From positions 578,001 to 642,000 of the forward strand of contig JABMCL010003147.1 of NCBI GenBank assembly GCA_018857735.1: DNA of 64,000 bases, read 5' to 3'. This DNA comes from Alviniconcha marisindica (taxonomy: Eukaryota; Mollusca; Gastropoda; Provannidae). Made by a program: the position numbers and the translations under genes. How positions within the stretch are numbered: the stretch's first letter is position 1; each line of letters begins with the position of its first letter. Below are positions 17,501-28,300 of this stretch, one piece after another. Below the pieces are notes generated by a model, which had not been told where the DNA came from, searched no databases, and saw only the letters and a list, made by a program, of their open reading frames with translations.

Positions 17501-20500
17501 CATATCAACAATACCATGTGATCTGAGGGTAATAGTATTAATGCCTATACCGGATGCCATACTACTGTTTTGCATCTGCAGAGAACTTGTCTGTGTTAGA
17601 ATTCAAAGTGTATTCCACGGGGTAATTGCGTGCAGATGTGAGCATGTCACAGTGCTCGTGTGTGTGTGTTGGTGTGTGGACACTACTGATGGTCCCATTC
17701 AGACTTTGCATATCCCCCCCTCCCCCACCTGCCTCTCCAACAATCACAAGACCTTTACTATGCCTTGTTTAAATATTGTACTATCTAGGTGTGTTGTGAT
17801 TTGTACAGTCTCCGTGTGTACATAAATGGTAGCCTGCTGTCTTATTCTGGTGGTACTGGTCCACCCATCGCCATATTTCATCTCGCAACTGGACCGATGT
17901 TGTGCATGGTTTAGCCTAGCCGAGCAGCTTACAGCCGGCGTCAAATCTTCGCTCTGAACACGGAGTGCAGGGAGAGGGGTGGCCATAGGGTTCTGGCCTT
18001 CACCTGCTTCATGAATGTATTATGGTCAGCAACGTCATCATGGACAGGGTGTAAGCTGCTTGGTGTTTTTTTGTTGGTATGGTGCTGTACAAATCTCATG
18101 TAATATAAGTGTATAATATTGTGCATGAATGGATTCTTTGTTGTGCTTTTGAAATGGATGTTGTTCTTTGTTCTTTGGTGTGTTTTTTCTTTTCTTTCTG
18201 CGTTTGTTTTGTACTGTTCAGTACTGATCACCTTGCATTAGTTTTGTGCATTTAAAATTTGTATTGACTAACTAAATTATCATTCTTGTTAATTTAATAC
18301 CAGTTTTCAATTCATTACAATGGAAGGAGCAGATGCACAATGTTTAACATGATAACAGCCGCATAAGGGTTAAGGAGGCATCTTGCATTAACTTGGTTTG
18401 CACTGGTCAGCAACGGTCAGAGAGGTCCTCCATTTGTTTACACTGGCAAAAGATTCTGTCCATACAGTACGTCCTTTGACCTCCCAACGCACTCCCGCCA
18501 TCCTTGGCAAACAGCACTGCTGACGAAGCCAGCATCATCTTGGAGTTTTCTCTTTCAGAGACTGCCTGTCACAGGACACAGCACATTGCGGAACAAGACA
18601 AAGTGTCCAGAAAGACTGTAATCAAAGACAGTTTCTCATTTTACCAACACTGCACCTTACTGGTGGTTCATGGAGTTTTTCACACTTTACCCCTGTGGTC
18701 GAACATCAGTCCATGTCACCTCACATGCACCTCTCACAGAAATTGAAATGCCAAAGCCCCTGTGCTTCACACACGTAAAAAAAAAAAAAAAACATAAAAG
18801 AAAACAAAATCTGCTTTGAAGAAAAGTTGTGGGCCCCAGTGACCGAGACATACTGCGACAGACAAATGCCTTTGACATGCTCAAAGACTGTACACTGTAG
18901 CTGCACAATTGTTGATGTGCTGAACACAAGCTGTTGAATAAAACAGCATGCTTATTGTTAGGAATGAAACTCTAGCAGTTGGGGTTATTTGTCAACGAAT
19001 ATGGTTTGGGGGGGTGGGGGAGGGGGGGGGGGGGGGAAGCTGCAGGTTAAAAGGAATGCTAATTTAATATGACAAAACAAAATGTGAGAATGTTTGGGGT
19101 AAGCCCCTTCTCTTGTTTTGGAATGCTAGCACTCATCACTATTTTAGATCCTCCCCCCCCACCCCTTTCAGTAATTCCATGACGAAATCTGAATTGAAGA
19201 CAAATGGGTGTTTTAGAACCAGAACCAAACCTTGACTTGAAGTTGTCATTATCCATGCTACACATTGAACATGTTCAGCAGTTTTGGGAGGGGTAGACTG
19301 CTGAAGTCCAAAGTAGGTTTGTATTTGAAAGACTAAAGCTAAAGCAAGTTTTTGTAGGCTGGGTACAGAACGTGTCATTCTTAACTTTGTATTAGGCGAT
19401 GTGCACGTTATGCCTTTTGTTTGGGGTTAAACTACACAGCAAGCAGCACATCATCCATTTTTTGGCTGTGTGGTCACTGCCTGGAGTCTGGCCTGTCTAT
19501 CAGCAGAAAAATCTGAAGGTACAGGTCTTGCATCCTACCTGCAACCACGTTCTACTGTTATTCGGTTGAGTTTTGTTAATTGGCAATTCAGTATCGTAAA
19601 CTCAGCAGTTGCTCCAGTGCCAGTTTTGCTTCAGTTCTTGAGCTTGTACCCTTTTTAGTGCTATTGAACCTATTTCTGACCATTGAAAGTGTTTCTTAAT
19701 GCAACTGAAGCATAAAAACTGCATGCATGTCGTCATTTTGAAGATCTCCATGTTACAGATCTCCATGTAAATAGTTTTAACAGACATAAAAATGATGCAG
19801 AATTGCATGCAGTATGATTATGTCAATAGATTAATTAAACCATGCAAACAACAGTTACTGCCACAGAAATTGAGATTTTTTCTTCATTTTTCTCTTAGAG
19901 CCTTCCAGGATGGTCCTCTCAAAGATGTCTAGCTCGATGGCACTGATGAAGCCGGTTGTCTGCAGCAGGTCCTCTTTAGACCCACAGAGCTTTTTTCTGC
20001 CAGCGTGGCTCCTTGGGGCCAGCGCTGTGTCCGCGCTTCCTTGTGCAGGGGGCAGGACTGCAGGACTTGCTAAACAATACAACATGGCTGGCAGGAGACA
20101 CTGTGCCACTGCCAGATAATCAAATATAGATGTGCAGGTACTCAGAGACAAGATTTGGGTCATGCTCAGACAATAAAGAAACGTGTGTATGAATGTTAGA
20201 TCAGGAAATGTTTTTAACCATCATAAACGTCCTCAATAGTGCTAAAACGGGGAAAAGCTGTTAAGAATTGAAACAAAACTGGCATTGGAAGAATTTCCAA
20301 TTAACAAAACTAACCCGGACACTTAACGTTTTTGTTGGCAGATCCAGTGCTATTTAGTTTCACAAAATTAAAAGATACCTTGGTTGCTTACATTTTGGTT
20401 GGATGTAAAATAAGGTGTCAGGTACCATTTCATGTCTACTGTGTTACAGTAAGTTGTCAAGTGCTTTTTCTGATTTTATCCATTAGCCTGAAGAGTTTGG

Positions 20501-21155
20501 AGGATTGTTGTTTAAGCTGATTTTGCTTTGCAGTGATTTGGGTTGAAATGTATGTTATGTTTTTTGCGGTAATGTTTTTATTAGCTAATATTTGATAGCC
20601 TTAATGATGAACAAATGGCTAAAGTTGCTCAGATTTGGGGCCGTGTACATTATGATGAGCATTAGGGGGTTTATTTAAAAAAATCCTCTAAATTACGGAA
20701 AAAGTAGCAAGATTGTTTATAACTTTTATATAAGAGTGTGAACACCAGCATGAGGTTATGCTGGCTAAATCAGACTGATGACATTTCAAGGAAAAATCCA
20801 CATGTTTTCAGAACAGTTGCATTGCAGAAAAAACACATGTCCGAAAGTATCCTACCAACTACTGTTGCTAAGTTGTTTGGGATGAAGAGCACATTTTGTG
20901 ATAACTGGAAAAGCTTCAGTACCTTACTATGTGTGCTCAGGCATTTCTTTGTGTGAGTTTTTGCGTTATGCTTCGAGTTTAGCTTATGTTTGCATACTTT
21001 TGTTGTTTCCAATAAAAGTTATTTTCCACTCAAAAACTTATGTCTGTCATTTTGGATTTTTGGCTTCACTGTCTAGCACTTGTAATTTTTTTAAAAATAA
21101 AATGCCTACACCCTAATGTTAGCCCAAAGCACACAATACAAACAGATCTAAACAC
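17500..21155. other. Gene-poor stretch
   Basis: Mostly A/T-rich non-coding sequence with short poly(A) and poly(G) runs (e.g. 19009-19036). The only coding-like piece I can point to is the minus-strand stretch at 19855-20075, listed separately. Confidence 0.55.
19855..20075 (-). CDS. Possible terminal coding exon of an unidentified gene
   Basis: On the minus strand, an acceptor-like GTTGTATTGTTTAG is followed by an open stretch. It encodes a low-complexity start (SPAVLPPAQGSAD), then DLLQTTGFISAIELDIFERT and a basic tail KRKMKKK, ending in TAA. Codon use looks coding, but I found no partner exons between here and METTL16. It could be the last exon of an unrecognised gene or a decayed retroelement piece. 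Confidence 0.3.
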
Positions 21156-21159
21156 AATT

Positions 21160-21865
21160 GGTTTTCAATGCCCAGTCAGCTATGATGTGTTTTCAATGCC
21201 CCATCAGCTATGATGTGTTTTCAATGGCCCATCAGCTATGATGTGTTTTCAATGCCCAGTCAGCTACGATGTGTTTTCAATGCCCAGTCAGCTGTGATGG
21301 GTTTTCAATGCCCAGTCAGCTATGATGGGTTTTCAATGCCCAGTCAGCTATGATGGGTTTTCAATGCCCGATCAGCTATGATGTGTTTTCAACGCCCAGT
21401 CAGCTATGATGTGTTTTCAATGCCCAGTCAGCTATGATGGGTTTTCAATGCCCAGTCAGCTGTGATGTGTTTTCAATGCCCAGTCAGCTATGATGGGTTT
21501 TCAATGCCCAGTTAGCTATGATGTGTTTTCAACGCCCAGTCAGCTATGATGTGTTTTCAATGCCCAGTCAGCTATGATGTGTTTTCAACGCCCAGTCAGC
21601 TATGATGGGTTTTCAATGCCCAGTCAGCTATGATCCGTTTTCAATGCCCCATCAGCTATGATGTGTTTTCAATGCCCAGTCAGCTATGATGTGTTTTCAA
21701 TGCCCAGTCAGCTATGATGGGTTTTCAATGCCCAGTCAGCTATGATGGGTTTTCAATGCCCAGTCAGCTATGATGTGTTTTCAATGCCCAGTCAGCTATG
21801 ATGTGTTTTCAATGCCCAGTCAGCTATGATGTGTTTTCAATGCCCAGTCAGCTGTGATGGGTACA
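21160..21865 (+). repeat. 28-bp minisatellite, ~25 copies
   Basis: Units of CAGTCAGCTATGATGTGTTT plus TCAATGCC. The main variants are GATGTG/GATGGG and CCCAGT/CCCCAT. It has no exon nearby on either strand that I recognise. Confidence 0.97.
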
Positions 21866-22127
21866 CTTACATCAGGGTGAGCATAATACAAAACAATAAC
21901 ATGACCCTGCGAGTTCTCAGAAGAAAGTCGTGCTTCAGGTTTGTGACAAGAAACGAGGAAATGGCCCAAAAAGTGCTCATCTGACCAGTCAAGGATTATT
22001 TGTGGCTCTGTCTTGGACCCCTCCTGTAAACACCATCAACCAAATCAGATGCTACGGGGGAGGCTGCAGAGTGGGGATCTGAATAACCTCTGGGAAACTA
22101 TCATTGGCGGAAGCTGCCACAAGTATC

Positions 22128-22302
22128 ATTTTTGTCACAACAAACGTGTTTGTTGCAACAAAACAAGTCTTTTTGTCATGATAAAAGTATACTTGGTGTG
22201 ACAAAACTGTTGTAGTTTTGTCACGACAAAATATTTTCAAAACTTTTTTCGCGACAAGCTTAGTTTTGTCACGACAAAAAACGTGTTTTGTCGCGACACA
22301 CA
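22128..22302. repeat. Cluster of palindromic TTTTGTC-RC-GACAAAA motifs
   Basis: Eight related dyad or half-dyad sites within 175 bases, at about 22129, 22148, 22170, 22195, 22215, 22244, 22264 and 22285. Two are TTTTGTCACGACAAAA and one is TTTTGTCGCGACA. The spacers differ, so this is not a simple tandem repeat. Confidence 0.85.
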
Positions 22303-22554
22303 CATGTCACATGCTATTGCTAATGCGAAAAATCTAACAAAAAGGCTTATGAATTTTTGATTGCGCACTTTTATTGGTTGTTTTGAAGTGATATCATGGC
22401 AGTCAAAGGGTTTACCTCCTTTCTTGATTAAAACAAATTTAAATCCCACACACAGAATCAGCAAGCGGGCACAACCAATGTTATACGTGTTGCATGGCCC
22501 ACAGGCTTTTATTGAACAGCTCTTCCATCAACAGTTAATGGTTAACGCTATGCA

Positions 22555-22745
22555 TGGACAATAACACTATTAAAAGCTTGCTTATACCATTACCATACTC
22601 ATTATGGTACACAAAACACAACATGGAACTGCCTTTTACGGTTTCAGAATTCCATCAAGATTTTATTGGCATGGACAATAAAAGCTTGATTGCAATACTC
22701 ATTATTTTTATGGTACACAAAACACAACATGGAACTGCCTTTTAG
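22555..22745 (+). repeat. ~118-bp direct duplication
   Basis: GGACAATAA, AAAGCTTG and TGGTACACAAAACACAACAT plus GGAACTGCCTTTTA occur twice (from 22555 and 22673). Confidence 0.85.
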
Positions 22746-22764
22746 AATTGATCATTTCCAGAAA

Positions 22765-22990
22765 TAACAGGATAAGATCATTTGACAGTGTTTTCTTACT
22801 CCGGGAGAGTGAAGTCCCCTGAGGGTAGGACACCACTTCAGACACGGACTTGATCTGTATACTGGCATATATATATAGGTCCATGATTTCAGAATGGAGG
22901 CAGCAGTCAAAAAGCACTGGTCTGTGACAGTATCAGACCTTCAGGCATGTACCTGTATTATATATACTGTCAAATGATCTTATCCCGTTA
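22765..22990. mobile_element. Inverted-repeat element, 25-bp arms
   Basis: Left arm TAACAGGATAAGATCATTTG ACAGT (22765-22789). The right arm (22966-22990) is its reverse complement with one mismatch. About 176 bases lie between. There is no open reading frame of note and no clear target-site duplication, so this is a MITE-like or foldback structure of unknown class. Confidence 0.6.
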
Positions 22991-24000
22991 CCCTGTGGGT
23001 GGGGCCGACACTGGGATGCTGCACTGACCTCTGTGCTGAACTGTTGCTGCTGGGTGTTGCCTCTAAGTGGCTGCATGAAGCACGCAAATGGTTGAAAATA
23101 CACCAGGCACCACAGGAGCACAAACCCCTGTTATACTGAACAGTGAAGGCACACCTTGCTGGATGGACCAGTGGGTTGTTGATGCTGCCCGTCGCTGCTG
23201 GCTTGTCTTTGCTGGGGTGTTGTGTGAAGGGGACGGTCGCACAGACTCACACGCAAACTTGTGTGCTGCCTGACGCTGCCGGCACTCAGCATCAAACATC
23301 AGCACTGACTGCCAAGTATAGCCTGTAGCCAGTTCACCAATCATTTTGGTGTAGCTAATTTGTCTGGGTTGAAGTCAGACCTTCTGAACAGTACTCCCAT
23401 GATTCTGGTGTCAGCCAGGTTCCAGAAGGCTGGAGGCACCTTCTCAAGTTTGGGTTTGCTTTGCAGTTTCAAGGTATCCTCCCCAGGCCTACCTCTTCTT
23501 CTGCCACCACAGCAGATGGCACAAAGTCCACAATTTTGACTGCCACTTCACCTGTACTGCATGGTGCTGTAGCGTCGTCAGCACTGTGACCATCACCCAC
23601 TCATTTTGCCAGGGTTGTCCAGGGTTCCTTTATCACCTGCATTCACAGGGCCACTGCACAAAGGTCCTCCACCATGTTCTACTAGCAGTTCTCACAGTTT
23701 CTTGAAACGCGATATAGAGGCCACGTCTCAGATTAATCTAAGTTCTTTAATATCGTCCTCAATGGCTCTCTTGAATGATGTTAGAGAAGTGAATCCTTCC
23801 TTGTCCAGAATTGCAGTTGTTTCCCTTGGGAGTCGCTGAACACCACAAGCCATAAGAGAAGCTGTATGATTTCATGATCGCATACACTGAGTCCAAATAG
23901 AAACAAATGTCACTGCTTGCTCGTTTGCTGCTGCACCTGCTGCTCGCCACTTGCAGACTGATCAGTCCATCTTCTCTCGTTATCACACCTGCACTCTCCT
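22980..24000 (-). pseudogene. Decayed retroelement-like coding remnant
   Basis: Minus-strand pieces in different frames look like a broken ancestral ORF: LDKEGFTSLTSFKRAIEDDI near 23800-23730, FWNLADTRIMGVLF near 23420-23380, and MIGELATGYTWQSVLMFDAE near 23343-23285. Stops and frameshifts separate them. The pattern resembles gag-like ORFs of invertebrate retroelements, which is inference from general appearance only. Confidence 0.35.
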
Positions 24001-24589
24001 CCTCCCACTCTGCTCTGGAATTTCCCACGCTCTCCCTGCCTCCTGCCCATCACACACTGAGACCCCCCTCCCTTCCCCTTTTCTGTCTGCACCCCCCTCC
24101 CCCACCCACCATGCCCCCTTCCTACCTCGATGGCAACAGCAGTTTAAATTTACTTTCTGTTCCATTCACAGTTTTCTTTCATTCTTCTCTCTAAACGCCA
24201 CTTTTACCTGTCTAATGTCACATGTACTGAAGCCATTTTGAACTCTTGCCATTAGCTGTGGTTACAGCATGCACACCAGCTGTCACAGGCACAAAGCCAG
24301 TACCTGGTGTGTGTGTGTAGAAGATCAGGTGAACACATGGACACCAGCAGTCACAGACACAAAGCCAGCACTTGGTGTGTGGAAGATCAGGTGAACATAC
24401 ATTTGAAAGAACAGCTGCTGCTTCAAATCCAATGCAGGTGCTGAACACTGTACAACCCATGAATGTGCAGAATCTCATATCTGACAAGGCTTATTCATAT
24501 ATATACATATACATATGCATGCAGATTTCTACAGGTCTTGCACACATATTTGTCCTGCAGTTCCCTCACATGGATCTAACAACGTTGGT

Positions 24590-25390
24590 CTAGGCCGGTT
24601 TACGCCCAACCAGACGATTCTTAAGGACCTGCATGAGCTGGTGCATGAGCTGGATGTCATCACCCCCCAGCCAGGTCAACTCTAGGGCGAGATCCGCGCC
24701 CTGCACCCTCACGCACATGTGACACTTCAGCACAAACTGGGCCGGGGGGCGGTCCTTGCCTCTCGTGTTTTCCTCCTCATTTGACAGATGTCCTTCGGCA
24801 GCGACCAAATCAGCCTCTGCCACGACCAGTGAAGCCTGACCTTCTTCAGCCTCTCTTTTTGCCGCTTCTGCGCCATTTGGCAAATATGTGCCAGGGCTTT
24901 CTGTTTCTAGCTTTGCTTGCTTCTCTGGTGTTTCTTCAGAGGGTTCAGTCGTTTGACTGTCTGCTTTTCTTTTGGGGTTCCTGATGCCCACATCGGTGGC
25001 GGATTCACCTGGATCTGATGTGGGGGCTTCCGACCCAACGCTCTTGCTTGCCTCTGTACCCTTCTCACCTGTCTCACCGTCCACTGAGACGGCGGTGTCA
25101 TCCTTCATCTCAGCACAAGCACTTGTTTCTAAAGCTGCTTTCTCATCTGATTGCAATGTCACTGACTCCGATGGGTTTGAAGATGTTGCTGTAGCTTCTG
25201 TTGATGTCACTGACACTGACGGGTCTGAAGATGTTGCTGCAGCTTCTGTTGATGTCACTGCTGTTGACCCTGCAGCAGTGCCTCTCATCATCTGGCGACG
25301 TTTACGGCGAGAATGAATCCACGTGTTTTCTGCGGCTGTCAGCGTCAGCAGGGCAAAGAACTTGGTCTGCTTCCCCTCCCGACAGTGGAT
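24590..25390 (-). CDS. METTL16: METTL16 terminal coding exon
   Basis: 801 bases, phase 0, from acceptor TTCTTGTAG to TAG at 24592-24590. It encodes FFALLTLTAAENTWIHSRRK (matching human FLTAIENSWIHLRRK), then a disordered Ser/Thr/Glu/Ala-rich linker with a basic NPKRK patch. The last ~50 residues (QFVLKCHMCVRV..., MHQLMQVLKNRLVG) pair with the human C-terminal domain. The linker contains a 16-residue tandem repeat (about 25145-25265). Confidence 0.94.
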   Translation of the reverse strand: MHCREGKQTKFFALLTLTAAENTWIHSRRKRRQMMRGTAAGSTAVTSTEAAATSSDPSVSVTSTEATATSSNPSESVTLQSDEKAALETSACAEMKDDTAVSVDGETGEKGTEASKSVGSEAPTSDPGESATDVGIRNPKRKADSQTTEPSEETPEKQAKLETESPGTYLPNGAEAAKREAEEGQASLVVAEADLVAAEGHLSNEEENTRGKDRPPAQFVLKCHMCVRVQGADLALELTWLGGDDIQLMHQLMQVLKNRLVGRKPA

Positions 25391-28300
25391 CTACAAGAAC
25401 ATTTTTTTTTTTTTAAAGGCGTTCTAGCAGCTGTTTTGTAAAAGTTGCAACAAATCAAAAAATGACACGTGAAATAACTAAATAATAAGTCAACCGATGC
25501 AGTTATATCATTTTGTCACCATATATTAATTTTTAAAAGTGTGTATGTGTTAAAACTGTTAAATGTACAATTTGAAAAAAACACTTAAATGTGAGTAAAA
25601 CACAAACATAACCAAAAGTGGCCTCAGATTTTTTCTTCTCCCAAAATATTGATTGCTTTCAAAAAGTTAAAAATCTTCTCAGGCAAAATATCCTGAAACA
25701 ACACACGCAGCGATTGAGCTGTACACTTGTCAAATGAATAAAACAAAAAGATATGACTTTTGATGAAGAAAATCAATCAAATATGGCTCTGAGAAGTAAT
25801 TATTACACACAAAGAAATACACACACACACACATATGCAAATATGCTGTCAAATGATTTAGTTAGTTAGGTGGTGTTTTGGGCCCAGCTAACCACATAGG
25901 GTTATATCAGGGCTAACAGTTAAATAAAATGAAGCTGCCGACATGCAAGATTGAAGACTGACCCTGAGCTCTGAGAAGATCTGTTTGAAGAAGACAACAA
26001 GGTCGTAGACTTGCTCCCGCCTTTCACCCATCTGTGTGGGAATGATGTGCACGACAGACTTCTTCCCTTCCTTTTTACCCTGGGAAAACTCCGACTTCTG
26101 CAATGGTAGCAACATGGGAAAAGCTAAGCACAGCCTCATCTGTGTTTTGGTGGCTAAGTGTGTTTCCCAGTGAGTGTGTGAGCGCAAGTGCATGTGTGTG
26201 TATTAAAATGAATGACTAGAACTGTCAATGGAAAAGCTGTTTGCTGTTGTTTTCTGGACTTGTCCCCTAGTTCCCACCCGTGTAACCTACAGAAAGAAAA
26301 TCCAACCAGCTACTCCACATTTTTTACAATGCAGATAGAATTATAAAACAAACCTGACCTACTACTCCACATTTTTAACAGTGCAGTTACAACCCCCCCC
26401 CCCCTCCCCCCCCATTCTTCTTGCATCCCCTTCCCCTCCCTTCCAAGCTCCTAAATTTGATACAGAAACTGACAATTGAAAATTTGGTGTTCTTTTCTGT
26501 ATGTCCAGGTGTGGGGAAATGGCTGCACATGCCACTGTCTCACTCAATACTGGATGAACCTCCTGGATTTAGCTGACAAACGACAAATAGCAACCTGTTC
26601 CACAAATGGTCCTGAACCTTTCTGCTCAACCAACACCAAGAGGAAAGGCGACGAGCCAGATCTCCCTCAACAACACAAACACTGTTGTCAAGTCTTAATA
26701 TTCATCAACGTTTCAACGTTGGCTTCATAATCAAAAATACAACATTTTCTTTCAAACACTGTTGGCTACTGCTAGCTCTGCTGTTTGTCTGCCACACCCT
26801 CACAGATCCTTACCTGAAAATTGACAGACTTAAGAGCCGTACTGGAAAGTTGACAGACTTTAAGGGCGTGACTGGAAAGTTGACAGACTTAAAAGGATGT
26901 TACTGGAAAGTTGTCAGACTTAAGGGCCTTACTGGAAAGTTGACAGACATAAGGGCCTTACCGGAAAGTTGACAGACTTAAGGGCCTTACCAGAAAGTTG
27001 TCAGATTTAAGAGCTTTACTGGAAAGTTGACAGACCTAAGAGCCATGCCAGAAAGTTGACAGACATAAGGGCCTTACCGGAAAGTTGACAGACTTGTCAA
27101 AACTCCAGGCCAGTCCCCAGCGCATTGTCTTCCCTTGGCAGAACTCCGTGGAGGCAAAGTTTTCAATCTGCACAAGGACCATAGATGTCACAGTCCTGTC
27201 CACCCATCTTAACCCCTTCACTGCCCCAGCCTGTTAAATCAACTGGGCTGAAAAGTGCACACACACACACCTGCAAACAGTATATATATTTTCCAGTCAT
27301 ATATATAATAATAAATCTATTTTCAATGCTGCATGTTTTGATTGAAATCCTTTCACATACTAAAGCAAGAGAAAAAAAAAAGGCTAAAGGATTTTGAATT
27401 CTTCACTTTTATTAGTCATTTTCAAGTGACACTGTGGCAGTGAAAGGGTTAAAATGACACAATCTATGGATGGAAATATCAGTGAGCATCAACACCCCAC
27501 AATTCAACACAGCTTCCTGCATTCACTGAACCAGGCAGTCCAACTTCCGCTTTTCGCTTCACCATCCTCTCCTTTATGATAGTACTGCAACTTCCATCCA
27601 CAGGTTAATCAGGTTTCCTCCACGCGGACAATGAAGATCAAGATGATAAAGGTTATTTTTGAGTGCAAACCTGCAAACATTTTGGAAAATGACATTAATA
27701 CAGCTTAGCTCTCCATCTCAGTTTTCATTGTTTTTCACTATTTAACTGTTGTTTCGGTAGTCATTTTGTAGCTTGATCAAGGGGATTATCCTGAAAATGT
27801 GCATGTGTTTTGTCCTAATAAATAGCGTTCTTTTGAGCCTTTCAGGTGTTTGGATCTTGACACAGAGACACTTAACTTAATCTCCCTCTCTACCCCACCC
27901 CACCCCCCAAAATATTTCACACACACACACACACACACATTCGCTCACACACACACACATTTGCTCACACACACACACACACCACACACACACAGTGAAC
28001 AAATCAAGCAGGAAAGAGCTGATCAGATATAAATGATTCAGTTCTAGGGCTTCTCTTTTTTACCTGCAGTATGGCCAAGGGGTTAAGAGCAAGCCTGCAT
28101 CAGTTGCCACTGTACCTTGTGTCTGCGTAAGATTTCCTTCAGCGGGGCCAGACTGGCCTTCTTGCCCAACATGGTGGTGTACACCCTGAAACACACAATA
28201 CGGTGGTGTACACCCTGAAACACACAATACGGTGGTGTACACTCTGAAACACACAACAACATGGTGGCGTACATTCTGAAACACACAACATGGTGGTGTA

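Noticed and set aside
21160..21865. Regularly spaced repeats resembling a CRISPR array
   Set aside because: There are no unique spacers; it is a head-to-tail 28-bp minisatellite in a eukaryotic genome.
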